From NCBI GenBank assembly GCA_029216955.1, contig JANAVB010009599.1:2621240-2685239 (forward strand): a stretch of DNA of 64,000 nucleotides. Reading direction: 5' to 3'. Each line of letters opens with the position of its first letter. The stretch's first letter is position 1. The notes below the pieces were generated by a model that saw nothing but the letters and a program-made list of their open reading frames with translations, was not told the DNA's origin and searched no databases. A program made the translations under genes and the position numbers. This stretch comes from Iris pallida (Eukaryota > Streptophyta > Magnoliopsida > Asparagales > Iridaceae). Below, piece after piece: positions 1 to 11,439 of the stretch.

Positions 1-150
1 CGGAACCAACACAAGTGTCGGACAGTAACTATTTATAGTTGTACACAATCACAAGACGATCCAACACCAACAAAAGTGATGGATGTTGGAGCTTCTCCTT
101 TAACATGTAAAAAAAGTTTGCTTTCAATACATGCCTAGTGTTATTTAGTC

Positions 151-309
151 GAAAAATGTTTGATTTACAATCAAACTTTTACAACCTTTTTACAACTTAT
201 ACCCATTTGCTGGCATGTGGGCCAGGCCACCACCTAGCCCACATGTCAGAAAATGGGTGAGTGGTTGTAAGAAGATTGTAAATATTTGGTTGTAACTGTA
301 GCATTGCTC
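151..309. mobile_element. MITE with about 76-bp inverted repeats and 9-bp TSD
   Basis: A 159-bp insertion in the 5' LTR, absent from the 3' LTR. It is bounded by the direct repeat TATTTAGTC (142-150 and 310-318). Its two halves are imperfect inverted repeats almost end to end: the start (GAAAAATGTTTGATTTACAA) pairs with the reverse complement of the end (GAGCAATGCTACAGTTACAA). The 9-bp duplication and long inverted repeats suggest a Mutator-type MITE; that class call is inference. Confidence 0.88.
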
Positions 310-727
310 TATTTAGTCACACATTGAAAAAATATCATGGGTTGTATCTCAATATATACTTGGTATGTTGTTGAGATGTGCACATGAGGTGGTGATCCTA
401 AGGAGGAAACCATGTGGTTGATTTTACTAGGAGGTAAGGATAAGACTTCACGGTAAAGCAATTAATGTTTTTTGCTTTTGGAAATTAATTTCTATTAATG
501 GAGCTAAGCGATTCGGACTCGCGCTCATGGACTCATGAGGCATAATGTGGCATTTTGTTGGCGCACTTTGCAATTGGCTCTGCCTAGTGGCGCGCCAGTT
601 AGCGCTGCCTGATTGGCGCGGCCTGATTGCGCTGCCAGATGGCGCGAAGTTGGCGCGTAGTGCGCGTGTGCGCAGTTGGCACAGCGGTGCGCAATTGTGC
701 GCGCTGTGCGCCGTTCGTGCGCGCTAT

Positions 728-1228
728 GGCCTTGTTTGGTTACCGGAATTTGAGCTTGGGAAAGGAAAGTGATTCCTTTCCTATGTTTGGGAGCCAAAGG
801 AAAGTTGTTGGAAGGGGAAAATGATTCCCAAGAGGTAGGAAAATAGGAGAAAAGTGGTTCCTCCCATTTATCTAAGGAATCACTTTTCCTCCAACTTTTC
901 CGCATTTATTACAAAAAGTTTTGACCGAAATATCCATGTTCATATATTATTTACCATTTTTATCCATAATATCTTTTAGACAAAAATATTTCTAAGTAAT
1001 AATTCATTTTATTAGCACGAGGGTATTTTTGGAAAATTGACTTGATTTTGTTTCCTTTCCTTACAAACACCAAACACTATAATGGAAATTAAAGATATAT
1101 TCCGGCTATAATCCCGATCTTTCCAAACACCGGAAAGGAAAGTTTATAGGAATTATAATTTCATAAAGGAAAGGAAATACCAAGAAATCAGTTTCCTGTC
1201 CTTTACATTCTGCGAAGCAAACGAGGCC
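728..1228. mobile_element. 501-bp MITE with GGCCTTGTTTGG-type ends
   Basis: An insertion in the 5' LTR whose empty site (GCTATGCGCTAA) is preserved in the 3' LTR near 7370. It starts GGCCTTGTTTGGTT and ends with the reverse complement of GGCCTCGTTTGCTT, and is flanked by the 3-bp duplication TAT (725-727 and 1229-1231). A 3-bp duplication with GGCC-type ends is most like PIF/Harbinger MITEs, although that group normally uses TWA. It has no coding capacity and carries repeated GGAAAGGAAA and TTTCCTTTCC stretches in opposite halves. Confidence 0.82.
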
Positions 1229-1361
1229 TATGCGCTAAGTGGTGCACGCTGTGCGCCAGTTGGCTCAATCGTATCTGTGCACGATTTGAGCGATTACGGA
1301 ACGTTCGGAGCGATTTTTTTCCACGTCCTGAATGTTCTGTATACCGAGCAGTTACTGGGCG

Positions 1362-1374
1362 CACCTATATAAAG
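1362..1374 (+). promoter_or_regulatory. Candidate TATA box in copia 5' LTR
   Basis: CACCTATATAAAG, repeated at 7503-7515 in the 3' LTR, is followed by CTCTC-rich sequence and a conserved stretch. This is the likely U3/R promoter of the copia element. The call rests on sequence and on conservation between the two LTRs. Confidence 0.6.
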
Positions 1375-1944
1375 TCCATCTCTTCTCTCTCGTGAGACAG
1401 AACATAAGGATCAGAAATTTTCCTACGAAATTTTCTAACTGATCCAGAGTAGAGAAAAGAGGTCATTTAGGAGCAGAGTTCGCGCCATCCGAGTAGTCCG
1501 AAGAGCGGAGTGTTCCGAAGTTCTCCGTCAAACTTGCTGGTTCCTGGAAGCTGTTCGTGTGGGACGAATCAAGCTTTGACTGCCGGTGATAATTCACCCC
1601 AGCAGGCTTTCTTCTCTGATCTAATCAGAACCTTCTGTTCTTCTATTATCCACTTGCAACTCATTCTGAACGAGAGATTTTCTGATCTAATCAGAAAAGT
1701 TAGTGGATGTTCGTTGCTGCTGCTGCTACGAATTCTTCTGTATTTTTTTCGAAGTAACACATTGGTTTTCGTCTCTTAGAATCCTCCAAAGATCTCTGTC
1801 TTGCACCATCCTTGAAGGTTGCATAATTTTCAGTTTTCCATCGAAAAATTACACCTCGGGACTAATAATCTCAAAGCTTGATTTCACAAGATAGAAAACT
1901 TTCGTGCTTCACTAATCAATCCTAACTTCGCAAAGTTAGAGCAA

Positions 1945-2783
1945 TTTGATGGAGAGCACTATCAAGTCTGGAAGAGGAAGGTTACTCTCAATCTTCAACT
2001 TTTCAAAGTTGACCACGTATTAACCTAGGGAGAACCTACTGTTCCAGAAACTGGGTCGGTAGCCATAATTACTGTTGCTACTAAAAATTAGGCCAAATGG
2101 AGAAAGAAGAATAGCATTTGTAGGCTTTTAATCCTAAATGCTATGGCGGACTCCCTAGCGGAATCATATTCAAAGAAGACAATTGCTAGAGAGATATGAG
2201 AGTCTCTGGAGAAACTTTACAAAGATGACAAAAACATGAGCAAGATATTTATTGTTGAAAAATATCACAAATTGCTCTTTGAAGACGAGAAGTCTATGCT
2301 GTCGCAGGTGAAGGAGTTCCTGAAACTGCGACAGAAGTTGAAAGATGAGGCGATGCCCCTCACCGACAAGTTTATTGTTGGAGGGATTGTCTCAAAGCTC
2401 CCCGCTGGGTGGAGCAAGTTCTATGCAAACATGCATAGGAGGAAACTAGAGGTCAGTCTCGAAGATCTCCTACAAAAAATCTATGTTGAGGACCAGATAA
2501 GGGCTCAATAAAGGTGGACGCACTGTCCAAACAGATCGCTAACGCCATTTTGGTTCACACCAAGGAATACAAGGGAAAGCAGGTGGCTTCCCACAGCAAG
2601 AAGAAAGACCCCAATAATTTAAAAGTGAAGCGGACTTCCTTCAAGCAAGAGAAGGCAAAGTCTCAGATGCCTTGCTTCAAGTGTGGCAAGAAGGGCCACT
2701 TCAAGAGTGAATGCAAATCTAAGCCCAAGCAATCAGATCAAGGTGAGCTAAAGTTTCAAAGATCACTAACGTTGTTACAATGA
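1945..2783 (+). pseudogene. copia gag remnant with CCHC zinc knuckle
   Basis: The first frame starts with the copia Gag signature FDGEHYQVWKRK (1945 onward) and continues through a helical capsid-like region to 2511. It is broken by stops at 2026, at about 2089 and at 2197. A frameshift near 2512 leads into a Lys-rich tail with the nucleocapsid knuckle CFKCGKKGHFKSEC (2673-2714), a perfect C-X2-C-X4-H-X4-C. It would have packaged the element RNA in virus-like particles. It is not functional as it stands, although the knuckle itself is intact. Confidence 0.9.
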
Positions 2784-2784
2784 T

Positions 2785-3790
2785 TGTTCATGTCACTGTG
2801 GTAGGGGCTGAATCTGACGGGTGGGTAGATACTGGTACCACCTGCCATGTCTGCTCAAGTAAAGAATGGTTCACCACCTACCACCAACTTCTGAACTTGT
2901 TATGGTGGCAAACCAGGCACAAGCTGAAGTACAAGGGATCGGGACGATGGTCTTGAAGCTGACTTCAAGGAAGTCTCTGACACTTTAAGGTGTGAAGCAT
3001 GTACCTGCTATCGTAAAGAACCTGATCTCTGGAGGCCTACTCTATAATACAGGCCTAAGGATGAACATCATGCTGGCCAGATGGTGATGTCCATGAAAGG
3101 AACATACTTTAAAAAAGTATTTTATACCGAAGGAATGTTCAAGATTCAGCTTGTAAATTAGTCCAATGTAATTAATGCAATCGTTCATTCTGGTTATACT
3201 CTTGAGTTGTGTCATAATAGACTAGGACATGTTCATTGTAAAAGAATAAACAAAATGTCTAATCTAGGACTTCTCCAAATATGGGTGTAAGGTAGAGAAA
3301 TGTGAAGTTTGTGCTCAGATGAAGAACACAAGGAAACCCTTTCCTCGTGATAATCGAAGCACAGATCTTCTGGAGTTGGTACACTCCGATATCTGTGACT
3401 TCAAACAGTTCTCTACAAAGGTCGGGATGAAGTATTTCATAACCTTCATCGATGACTTCTCAAAGTACGTATTCGTTTACTTGCTGAAGGCTAAAGACAA
3501 AGCGTTCGGGAAGTTCAAAGAGTTCAGGGACGAGGCTGAACGACAAACTGGACAACAACTCAAAAGAATAAAAAGTGATCGAGGTGGAGAGTATCGGTCT
3601 CATGAATTCGCATCGTTTTGCAAAGAACATGGAATTGTTAATGAGACTACTTCTCCGTACTCTCCTCAATCTAATGGAGTAGTAAAGAGGAAGAACAGAA
3701 CGTTAACAGAAATGATAAACTCAATATTGTTGACTACGGGTCTTCCAAAATGCTATTAGAGAGAAGCTGCATTGACGGTCACTTTTATTC
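2785..3790 (+). pseudogene. copia protease and integrase remnant, catalytic Glu lost
   Basis: The aspartic protease active site DTG lies at 2828-2836 in the context GWVDTGTTCHVC. The pre-integrase zinc region (LCHNRLGHVH ... CEVC) runs from about 3205 to 3318. The integrase core is open from 3319 to 3759, with catalytic Asp at 3388 (LVHSDICD) and at 3577 (SDRGGEY). The DD35E glutamate is replaced by Lys at 3685-3687 (NGVVKRKNR, where copia integrases have a Glu), with exactly 35 residues between the second Asp and this Lys. Stops and frameshifts lie on both sides. Confidence 0.9.
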
Positions 3791-3963
3791 TAAATAGAGT
3801 GCCTGGCATATGCTAAGCTTTCAGATCTGAAGATTCAGAAGCTCGGGACAAGGACTACGAAGACGATCTTCTTGGTTATGCCGAGAAGAGTGATGCTCGA
3901 AGATTTCTTGATATTGAATCAAATCATATTATTGAATCTCGCGACGCAGAATATTTTGAAGAC

Positions 3964-5698
3964 ATGTTTGGAAGGCACAAGAACATTATTCTTGTGGATA
4001 TTCTGGAGAACAATAAGGGTGCGCAGGAAACTGAAGCTTCCAATGAGAATATAGTCCAAGAAGATGTTGTTGAAATAGCGGTTGAACCAGAGCTCGCTGA
4101 GCCGTTAGCTAAGTGTGTGAGGAGGCCGAAGGACTTCGGAAATGACTTTGTCACCTATCATGTTGATGCAGATCCACTTTCTTATGATAAGGCGATGAAG
4201 ACCAGAGATACTATTTTCTGGAGAGAGGCGATAGACAATAAAATTGATTCAATCACCTCTAATAACACTTGGGTATTGGTTGATCTTCCTGAAGGAGCAA
4301 AACCCATCAAATGCAAATAAATCTTCAAGAAGATGATAAAAGTAGATGGAACTATTGACAAGTTTAAGGCTAGTAGCCAAGGGGTTTTCTCAAAAGCAGG
4401 AGATCGACTACTTTGACATGTATACTCCAGTAGCCCGGATGACCACCATCAGAATGTTGATTGCTCTTGCAGTAATACATAAGTTGGTGATATATCGGAT
4501 GGATGTTAAAACGGCTTTCCTAAATGGCAAGCTGACCGAAGATATGTACATGCAACAGCCAGAGGGATTTGTCGTCAAGGGTCTTGAAGACAAAGTCTGC
4601 AAGTTAGTAAAATCCTTGTACAGTCTTAAATAGGCTCCCAAGATGTGGCATCAAAAATTTGACAAGGTTGTCAAATGGCTACAGGGTCGAGACGGACAAG
4701 TATGTTTACACAAAGTTCGCTGATGAAAGAGGTATAATCGTTTGTCTGTACGTGGACGATATGCTTATCCTAGGCACGGATATGGGCTGTGTTATAGAGA
4801 CAAAGAAGTTCATCTCGACTAAGTTTAGTATGAAGGACTTGGGAGAAGTTGATGTGATCTTAGGGATCAAGATTATCGAGACAAATACTGGACTGGCGCT
4901 GTCACAGTCTCATTATATTGAGAAGATGATCACACACCACGGGTATCAGGATCTTCCAGGGATCGATACGCCTTACAGGTGTGATATGAAGTTAAAGCCT
5001 AATTCCAGAAAAAGCGTCAGAAAGCTAGAGTATGCAAGCATCATCGGAAGTTTGATGTATGCTACTATACCACAAGGCCTAACATAGTTTTCACCATAGG
5101 AATGATGAGTCGTTTCACTAGCAACCCAGGCATTGAGCATTGGAAAGCTGTGAAACGGGTAATGAGATATCTTAAGAAGACTCAGACATATGCACTGTAC
5201 TACAGCGGAGATCCGTCGATAGTTGAAGGCTTCAGTGATGCCAGCTGATGCTCATAGTTGGAGAGCGAGAGGTCCACAGGTGGATTCATTTTCACAATAG
5301 GTGGAGCTGCTATATCGTGGAAGTCGAAGAAGCGGACTATGCTCTCTCGTTCCTCCATGGAATCTGAGTTCTTTGCACTTGATACCGCAGCGGAGGAAGT
5401 AGAATGGCTTCGGGAGCTCATATTTGATCTTCCAGTGGTTGGGGCACAAATACTGGCAATACCGATCGATATACTGCGACAATCATGCAACTGCGGCGGT
5501 GGCATCAAAAACCTCTTCAACGGGAAGAAGTGGATTGTGCGATTAAAGCACAGGACAGTACAAAATCTCATCAAGAGAGGTGTCATTGCAGTGATTGATG
5601 TTCGGAGTCAGGAGAACCTGGCGGATCCGTTCACCAAGGGCCTCAAGCACCAGCTGGCCGATGACACAGCTTGTAAAATAGGCTTGAAGGCATTCTGA
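3964..5698 (+). pseudogene. copia reverse transcriptase and RNase H remnant
   Basis: RT fragments run in several frames. The N-terminal part reads WVLVDLPEGAKPIKC and then meets a stop at 4318 where copia RTs carry Trp. A small deletion follows near 4370. The next frame has LVAKGFSQKQEIDYFDMYTP and the catalytic DVKTAFLNG. The YVDD box is at 4749-4760. RNase H is seen from 5230 as GFSDAS, then a stop at the usual Trp, then STGGFIF and SRSSMESEFFAL, ending at 5698. The catalytic Asp residues of RT remain, but the frame is broken at least four times. Confidence 0.9.
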
Positions 5699-5980
5699 TA
5701 TTATGTTATTGCAGTCATACCATAAAGTTTTATGCTATTAGTTCAAAGAGAAATCTACTAGGCATCTAGCTTTTAGTTCAAGAGAGGACCACAAACTGGG
5801 AAAATATCAGGAACTGTGGATACATGTCCTTTATAGCATGGAAAGGTTACGGACCTACAACCATTGTTGTCTACTCTATTTTATATAGAAAACGGATCCT
5901 GTGATGATGATGTCTTAAATGCCTAATGAGTTCTCAGGCAGAGTGAATGCCTGGGGTGCTTTACAGGAAGCACGGTAGCA

Positions 5981-6404
5981 CAACACTACAAGGAGTGTAA
6001 CTCCATGCTACAGTAGGGTGACTCTACCATGAGGTTCCCGGTTAGGGTTAATGCCTCGGCTTTGCGAGCCAAGTCACAGCGGCGTAGCACACAATAGACA
6101 TGTAGCCTAATGTTGTATGATGAAATTAAAGAAGGATAGACAACACTACAAAGGAGAGGATGTCCCCATGTTACAGTGGTGCGACACCATAATAAGGTAC
6201 CCGAATGGGGGTAAAGCCTCGACTTTGCAAGCCATGTCGTTACGGCGTAACACCGCAAGGGAGCCTAAAGTTTCATGCTTGGTAGTTTGGCACACAAAGA
6301 GGCTGTGACCTCATGCTACTATAGTATGACACTACAATGAGGTTCCCGGGTAGGGATAATGCCTCGGCTTTAGGCCAGCTTACAGCGATGTAGCACCGCA
6401 AGGG
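5981..6404 (+). repeat. Three diverged tandem units in copia 3' untranslated region
   Basis: Three units of about 110-120 bp, with period about 155-160 bp, start near 5981, 6141 and 6292. Each has a CATGCTACAGT-like block, then AGGTTCCCGG(G)TAGGG, then GCCTCGGCTTTG, then CAGCGGCGTAGCAC. They lie between the end of RNase H and the 3' LTR, where nothing coding is seen. Sequence from 5700 to 6752 outside the units is unassigned 3' UTR of the element. Confidence 0.8.
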
Positions 6405-6752
6405 AAGCGCAAGACTTCATGCCATGTCTCTTTAAAAAAGAACTCACCTATAGTGTATGGACAGAGAAATTAGGCCGTCTCTTGAGGGTAAACTTGTAGA
6501 TGTCTAAAATTATACACTGAAACCAGGCTGGCATAGGGCCTTTAATGTGCAGCCAGAAGCACATGTAACTACATTATGTGAGTGAAGAATTTCAGCTATG
6601 GTACAGAATTCAAGACTTAGTCCATTCTTAAATTATAGTCTGTTGTTTGACCCATGGGAGAAGATTCAAGTCGTCAGTGACATCCTCCTAATGCATGATG
6701 GACAGTTACTGTAGGGAACACTCAAATCCATATATCGAGATATGTGGAGGAT

Positions 6753-7995
6753 TGTTGGAGCTTTTCCTTTAACATGTAGAGAAAGCTTGCTTTCAATACA
6801 TGCCTAGTGTTATTTAGTCCCATATTGGAAAAGTACCATGGGTTGTATCTCAATATACTTGGTATGTTGTTGAGATGTGCACATGGGGTGGTGACCCTAA
6901 GGAGGGAACCATGTGGGTGATTTTACTAGGAGGTAAGGATAAGACTTCATGGTAAAGCATTAATGCTTTTTGCTCTTAGGAATTAATTTCTATTGGAGCT
7001 AAGCCCAATAGGGGCTTAGCGACTCGGACTCGGACTCGGGCTCGGGCTCATGGGCTCATGAGACGTAATGTGGCATTTTGTTGGTGCACTTTGCACTTAG
7101 CAGTCAGCATCGTCGCTAGGCACATAGTGTGCTTAAGTTGCGCTTATTGCGCGAGCCTCTACGTACCTGATCGTGCGCCGGTTCGCATGGCCCTATCGTG
7201 CGGCCAGATGGCACGACCAAGTAGCATGGACCAAGTGGCGCGCTAGTTGACACTGCCTGTTGGCGTAGCCAGATTGCCACGGCCAGATGGCGCACAGTTG
7301 GCGCGCAGTGCACGTGTACACAGTTGGCACAGCGGTACGCAATTGTGCATGTTATGTGCCATTCACGCATGCTATGCGCTAATTGGCGCGTGCTGTGCGC
7401 CTGTTGGCTCAATCGTGTCTGTGCACGATTTGAGCGGTTACGGAATGTTCGGAGCAGTTTTTCACATCCTGAACATTCTGTATACCGAGAAGTTACTGGG
7501 CACACCTATATAAAGTTTCTCTCTTTCTCTTGTGAGACATAACATAAGGATCATAAATTTTCCTACGAAATTCGCTAAGAGAGAAGAGAGGCCTTTTAGG
7601 AGCATAGTTCGCGCCATCCGAGGAGTCAGAAGAGTTGAGTGTTCCGAAGTTCTCGTTGAACTTGTTGGTTCCTGGAAGCTATTCATGTGGGGTGAATCAA
7701 GCTTTGAGCGCCGGTGATAATTCACCCCAGCAGGCTTCCTTCTTTGATCTAATCAGAACCTTCTGTTCTTCATTATCCACTTGCAACTCATTCTGAACGA
7801 GAGCTTTTCTAATCTAATCAGAAAAGTTAGTGGATGCTCGTTACTGCTGCTGCTACGAATTATTCTATGTATTCTTCGAAGTAACACATTGGTTTTCGTC
7901 TCTTAGAATCCTCCAAGGATCTGTATCTTGTACCTTCCTTAAAGTGTTGCATAATTTTCAGTTTTTTATCAAACAATTACGCCCTGGGACTAACA
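6753..7995 (+). repeat. 3' LTR of the copia element
   Basis: 1243 bp from TGTTGGAG to CTAACA, preceded by a short purine stretch (GTGGAGGA) acting as polypurine tract. It has neither MITE, so it preserves both empty sites. A TATA box is at 7503-7515. It is followed by CTGGA, the probable target-site duplication. Confidence 0.92.
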
Positions 7996-8000
7996 CTGGA

Positions 8001-8642
8001 AAGTAAATATATATAATTGTGTTACACAATTACAACCCAATCCAATTTCTTCATATTTTTCAAGCATGTCATAAAAATCTAACTAAAATATCAGCATAAA
8101 CAATATTTAAAATCCAAAAATAACAGTAGTTAGAGAATGCTACAAGCCTACAATGCACAGGAGTAGAGATTAAAACGAATGATAGTGGGAGCATGTTAGA
8201 AAAGTTGTACGCTGTCCACAGTAGAAAAATAAATTAATATTGGAACTAAAAATCACGTAGGTACCTCTTTGATTTTGATTTCGTTCGTTAGTCGTAGCCC
8301 ACCTCTTTGATTTTGACTTCGACACTCCGACCGTGATCATCATCTTCAACTCGAACGATGGAGACAACCTCAACTCTCGCGCCGATATACATCTGGAAAA
8401 AAAATCATTCTTCATCGCTACCACAACTCGTTAGCAGAAATGTCTCAGACATCCACGCAGCGCTGACAAGAAGAAGAAGGGGCAGGCGCGTGCGGGCGTG
8501 CGCGCTTGTCGGCTGTGTGCTCTGCTGCCCTAGGTTAAGAGAAGGATTTGATTTTGGGGCTTTGGAGACTGAACGAGTTTGGTGGCCATTTGGGACTTTG
8601 GGGTGAATTGGGTTTGCCTAACGTGTTTGGGCCATTTGGGGT
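8001..8642. other. Unassigned flank between copia and LARD A1
   Basis: No gene is recognised. A 21-bp phrase (CCTCTTTGATTTTGA and what follows) is repeated in tandem at about 8264 and 8302. A short GC-rich patch lies at 8470-8530. The end (GTGTTTGGGCCATTTGGGGT, 8623-8642) matches the end of the tandem unit found at 31762-31985, so this DNA and that array were contiguous before A1 inserted. Short frames on both strands show no recognisable domain. Confidence 0.5.
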
Positions 8643-9874
8643 TGTCACGACCCGAACCCAGTGTAAGGGCACGAGACGTGGGTACGTCCAGCCTATGCCG
8701 TAGTGTCGACGGTAGAACACTGTCCTAGGTCTCAATCAACTAACACAGTATAAATGTAACTGTACAGAATATACTCTCCAATCGGAGGACATCCAGAAGA
8801 TACAACTCAATCACAAATCAAAAGATAGATAAACAGCAGGATAATATAGATATGAAATCCATGGAGTAAGATACAACCATAAATGAAATAAGTTTAAGTG
8901 TTATCAACAACACAACATAACATCTGAATAAATACAACTCACGACAACTGAAATATGATAGATAAAGCCTAGTAGTCTAGCCTAGGAACTATGGTAGTCT
9001 CCTCAGTGCAAACCGGATCCTCCTGAGGGTCCAAGTCGTAAGTCATATATGTCACCTCCATAGGGTAGTGCAGGAGTCCTCTAAGTTATCTGTAATATTT
9101 TATCAACGGGTCCAATCAGGATAGGAACGAGCACTATCTCTGAAAGTAGTTCCAAACATGGTAGAAAATATAGAATGAATAGTAGGATAAAATACAAGAA
9201 ATGCTATAAAAATATGTACATGAGCAGTAAAAATTGACGAATCTGAGTACAGGAAATTTGTATAGAAAATAAGAACTGTAAGTAAATTTAAGTAATTTAG
9301 AGCACAAGATGGTTATGTAATCGTCTTAGGTTTGCACATGTTATTCTAAGGTAACCATTATACGTGGAGAATAACAGACATGCATAATTTTACATACATG
9401 GGAAATTAATCACATAACCACTTCTACCCCTACCCAGTCAATACAAGGATCTTATCAAGTTACGTTACGACATGATTGTTAGTTTACATGGAGCACAAGT
9501 GAGCACATGAGAGTACATGAGAGCACATGTGTGTACATGAAGAGATACGATTACAAGGGTACGTAATGCACATGGTAAAGTACATGAACATTAGATACCC
9601 GATGCACCCGATGAGGGGATAACATCTCAAGAAAAGATCCAATAGTACCAATCCGTGTTAAAGACGTGTCAGCATCAAGTAAAATAGTCTAAAGCTGGCA
9701 ATATAGATACTATCATGAATAAAAACGATCAGAAAATGTACTCGCCTGATACCCTGAGCAACTGATATATATAGATGTCCAAACTGGAGTCACAGAGTCC
9801 TAGTTAGAGCAATACAAGTTACAATATGTTCAATATGTAATAATTGAAGTTTACAATACAATCTACATGATTCT

Positions 9875-9989
9875 AGGTCAAAGTCAACTCTAAGTCAACT
9901 TTGGTCAACCTTTAGTCAAACTAGGTCAACATCTAAGGCTAACTTGGTCAACTGTCTAGGGTTTGGTCAAACTCCAGTCAACAAGGTCA
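9875..9989 (-). promoter_or_regulatory. W-box array, LARD A1 left LTR
   Basis: Nine TTGAC(C/T) cores on the minus strand (seen as GGTCAA or AGTCAA on +) in about 115 bp. TTGACY is the core site of WRKY transcription factors. The same array is at 19363-19480 in the right LTR and in all three plus-strand family-A LTRs. Whether it drives transcription is inference. Confidence 0.65.
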
Positions 9990-10139
9990 CATAGGCCTAG
10001 TGGGTCAATTTCTAGGTCATTCCATAGGCTCATAAACTAAAAGGCTAATATATTAGAATACCTAAGGTACTAAAATATAATCACTATAGACTAGGATATC
10101 AAGTCACATATACATTACCCTATATCCCAAATACATATA

Positions 10140-10411
10140 TATAACAACACACATATATATATATATATATAGAATATATATAATATATATATATATATTA
10201 TATATTATATATATCATATATATACACATCCTCTTATAGATTATACATACCCGACCTCTCACATATCAATACCCACATATAATCATATATATTGGCCTAA
10301 CATATATAGTCTAACATATAGAGCCTAACATATAGATTACATCTAACCCCACAATACAAACATATATCATGATACCTATATAGCAACATTATAGATATCA
10401 GTTATCCATAT

Positions 10412-10468
<57 letters not shown>

Positions 10469-10469
10469 G

Positions 10470-10537
<68 letters not shown>

Positions 10538-10874
10538 GCGGATCAAAAGCCCCTCTTAGAAAATCCCCTAAAAACCCCCTCACTCTCAGCCGTAATTTAA
10601 TGTTAATATTAATGTTAATATTAACATTAAATACTAAAATTAACATTAAACTTAACCTTAAAATTATAATTAACATTAACATTAACATTAATATTAACAT
10701 TAACATTAACATTAATATAAAAAAAAAAATAATATTAATATTAATATAACATTATATATTAAATTAATTAATGTTAATATTAACATTAACATTAATATTA
10801 ATATTAACATTAAATTACGGCTGAGAGTGAGGGGGTTTTTAGGGGTTTTCTAAGGGGGGCTTTGATCCGCTCCC

Positions 10875-10911
<37 letters not shown>

Positions 10912-10956
10912 TATATATATTATATATAGATATATATATAGATATTTTATATATAA

Positions 10957-11041
<85 letters not shown>

Positions 11042-11231
11042 CACACACCACACTCACATATTAGCATACAATATATATCTGGTATCTCTATCCTCACATA
11101 TGTTAACCTATCTCATAAACATATATCATAGCTAAACCTCATATATAGGTATACCCTCATATATAGCAGCATATACACATATATAGCCAAAACTCACCTT
11201 TAGATAACACACAATGTATCCCTCAATCCTC

Positions 11232-11283
<52 letters not shown>

Positions 11284-11285
11284 AC
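10140..11285. repeat. (TA)n microsatellite tracts
   Basis: Long TA runs at about 10150-10210, 10410-10534, 10875-11032 and 11232-11282, separated by the fold-back MITE at 10535 and short unique pieces. The matching region of the right LTR (19757-19836) is much shorter. Reading frames made of Tyr-Ile repeats here are microsatellite artefacts. Confidence 0.95.
10535..10874. mobile_element. Fold-back MITE inserted in (TA)n
   Basis: About 340 bp whose ends are long inverted repeats. The left end GAAGCGGATCAAAAGCCCC and the right end, read in reverse (GGGAGCGGATCAAAGCCCCC), continue in parallel through CTCACTCTCAGCCGTAATT for roughly 85 bp each. The core is low-complexity TTAATATTAACATTAA. It is absent from the right LTR of A1. 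The target is a TA repeat, so the duplication cannot be measured. The class is unassigned. Confidence 0.82.
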
Positions 11286-11439
11286 ATAGCAAGTCCCCCA
11301 ATTCTGTCCAGGATTGGACTGGACCAGACTGAACAAGTGAGGGGGGTCAACATCTCAGATATCTGAGAACAGAAGGGGAAAGCAACCAGAATAGTTAGGA
11401 TTTGCTAGTGCGGCTGTGTGTGTGTGTGGGGGGGGGTGA

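Larger units (their letters stand above)
84..1867 (+). repeat. 5' LTR of the copia element
   Basis: Matches the 3' LTR at 6753-7995 along its length, from TGTTGGAG to GGGACTAATA. It differs by two MITE insertions (151-309 and 728-1228) and by lacking roughly 120 bp that the 3' LTR keeps around 7090-7250. The part at about 540-720 is rich in GCGC-type steps (GGCGCG, GTGCGC). Short reading frames here overlap the MITE and are not genes. Confidence 0.92.
84..7995 (+). mobile_element. Degenerate Ty1/copia LTR retrotransposon
   Basis: A full-length but dead copia element. Two LTRs starting TGTTGGAG (84 and 6753) enclose gag, protease, integrase, reverse transcriptase and RNase H in the copia order (integrase before RT). 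The flanks ATGGA (79-83) and CTGGA (7996-8000) look like a 5-bp target-site duplication with one change. Coding is broken by many stops and frameshifts, several of them at former Trp codons. A weak resemblance to an initiator-Met primer binding site follows the 5' LTR at about 1866-1879, too mutated to be sure. The copia assignment is firm from motif order; the lineage within copia is not assigned. Confidence 0.93.

Noticed and set aside
1..83. Loose similarity between the left flank and 8001-8060 (GTAACTATTTATAGTTGT against GTAAATATATATAATTGT)
   Set aside because: Too short and AT-rich to claim a duplication. The copia ends and TSD explain the boundary.
8358..8606. 82-codon + strand frame METTSTLAPIYIWKK and overlapping minus frames
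   Set aside because: No recognisable domain, and overlapping frames on both strands are equally plausible. Left as an unassigned flank.
10458..11131. Frames made of Tyr-Ile and Asn-Ile repeats
   Set aside because: Translations of (TA)n and the TTAACA-like MITE core; the same applies near 15774, 19590, 36235, 46221 and 59621.
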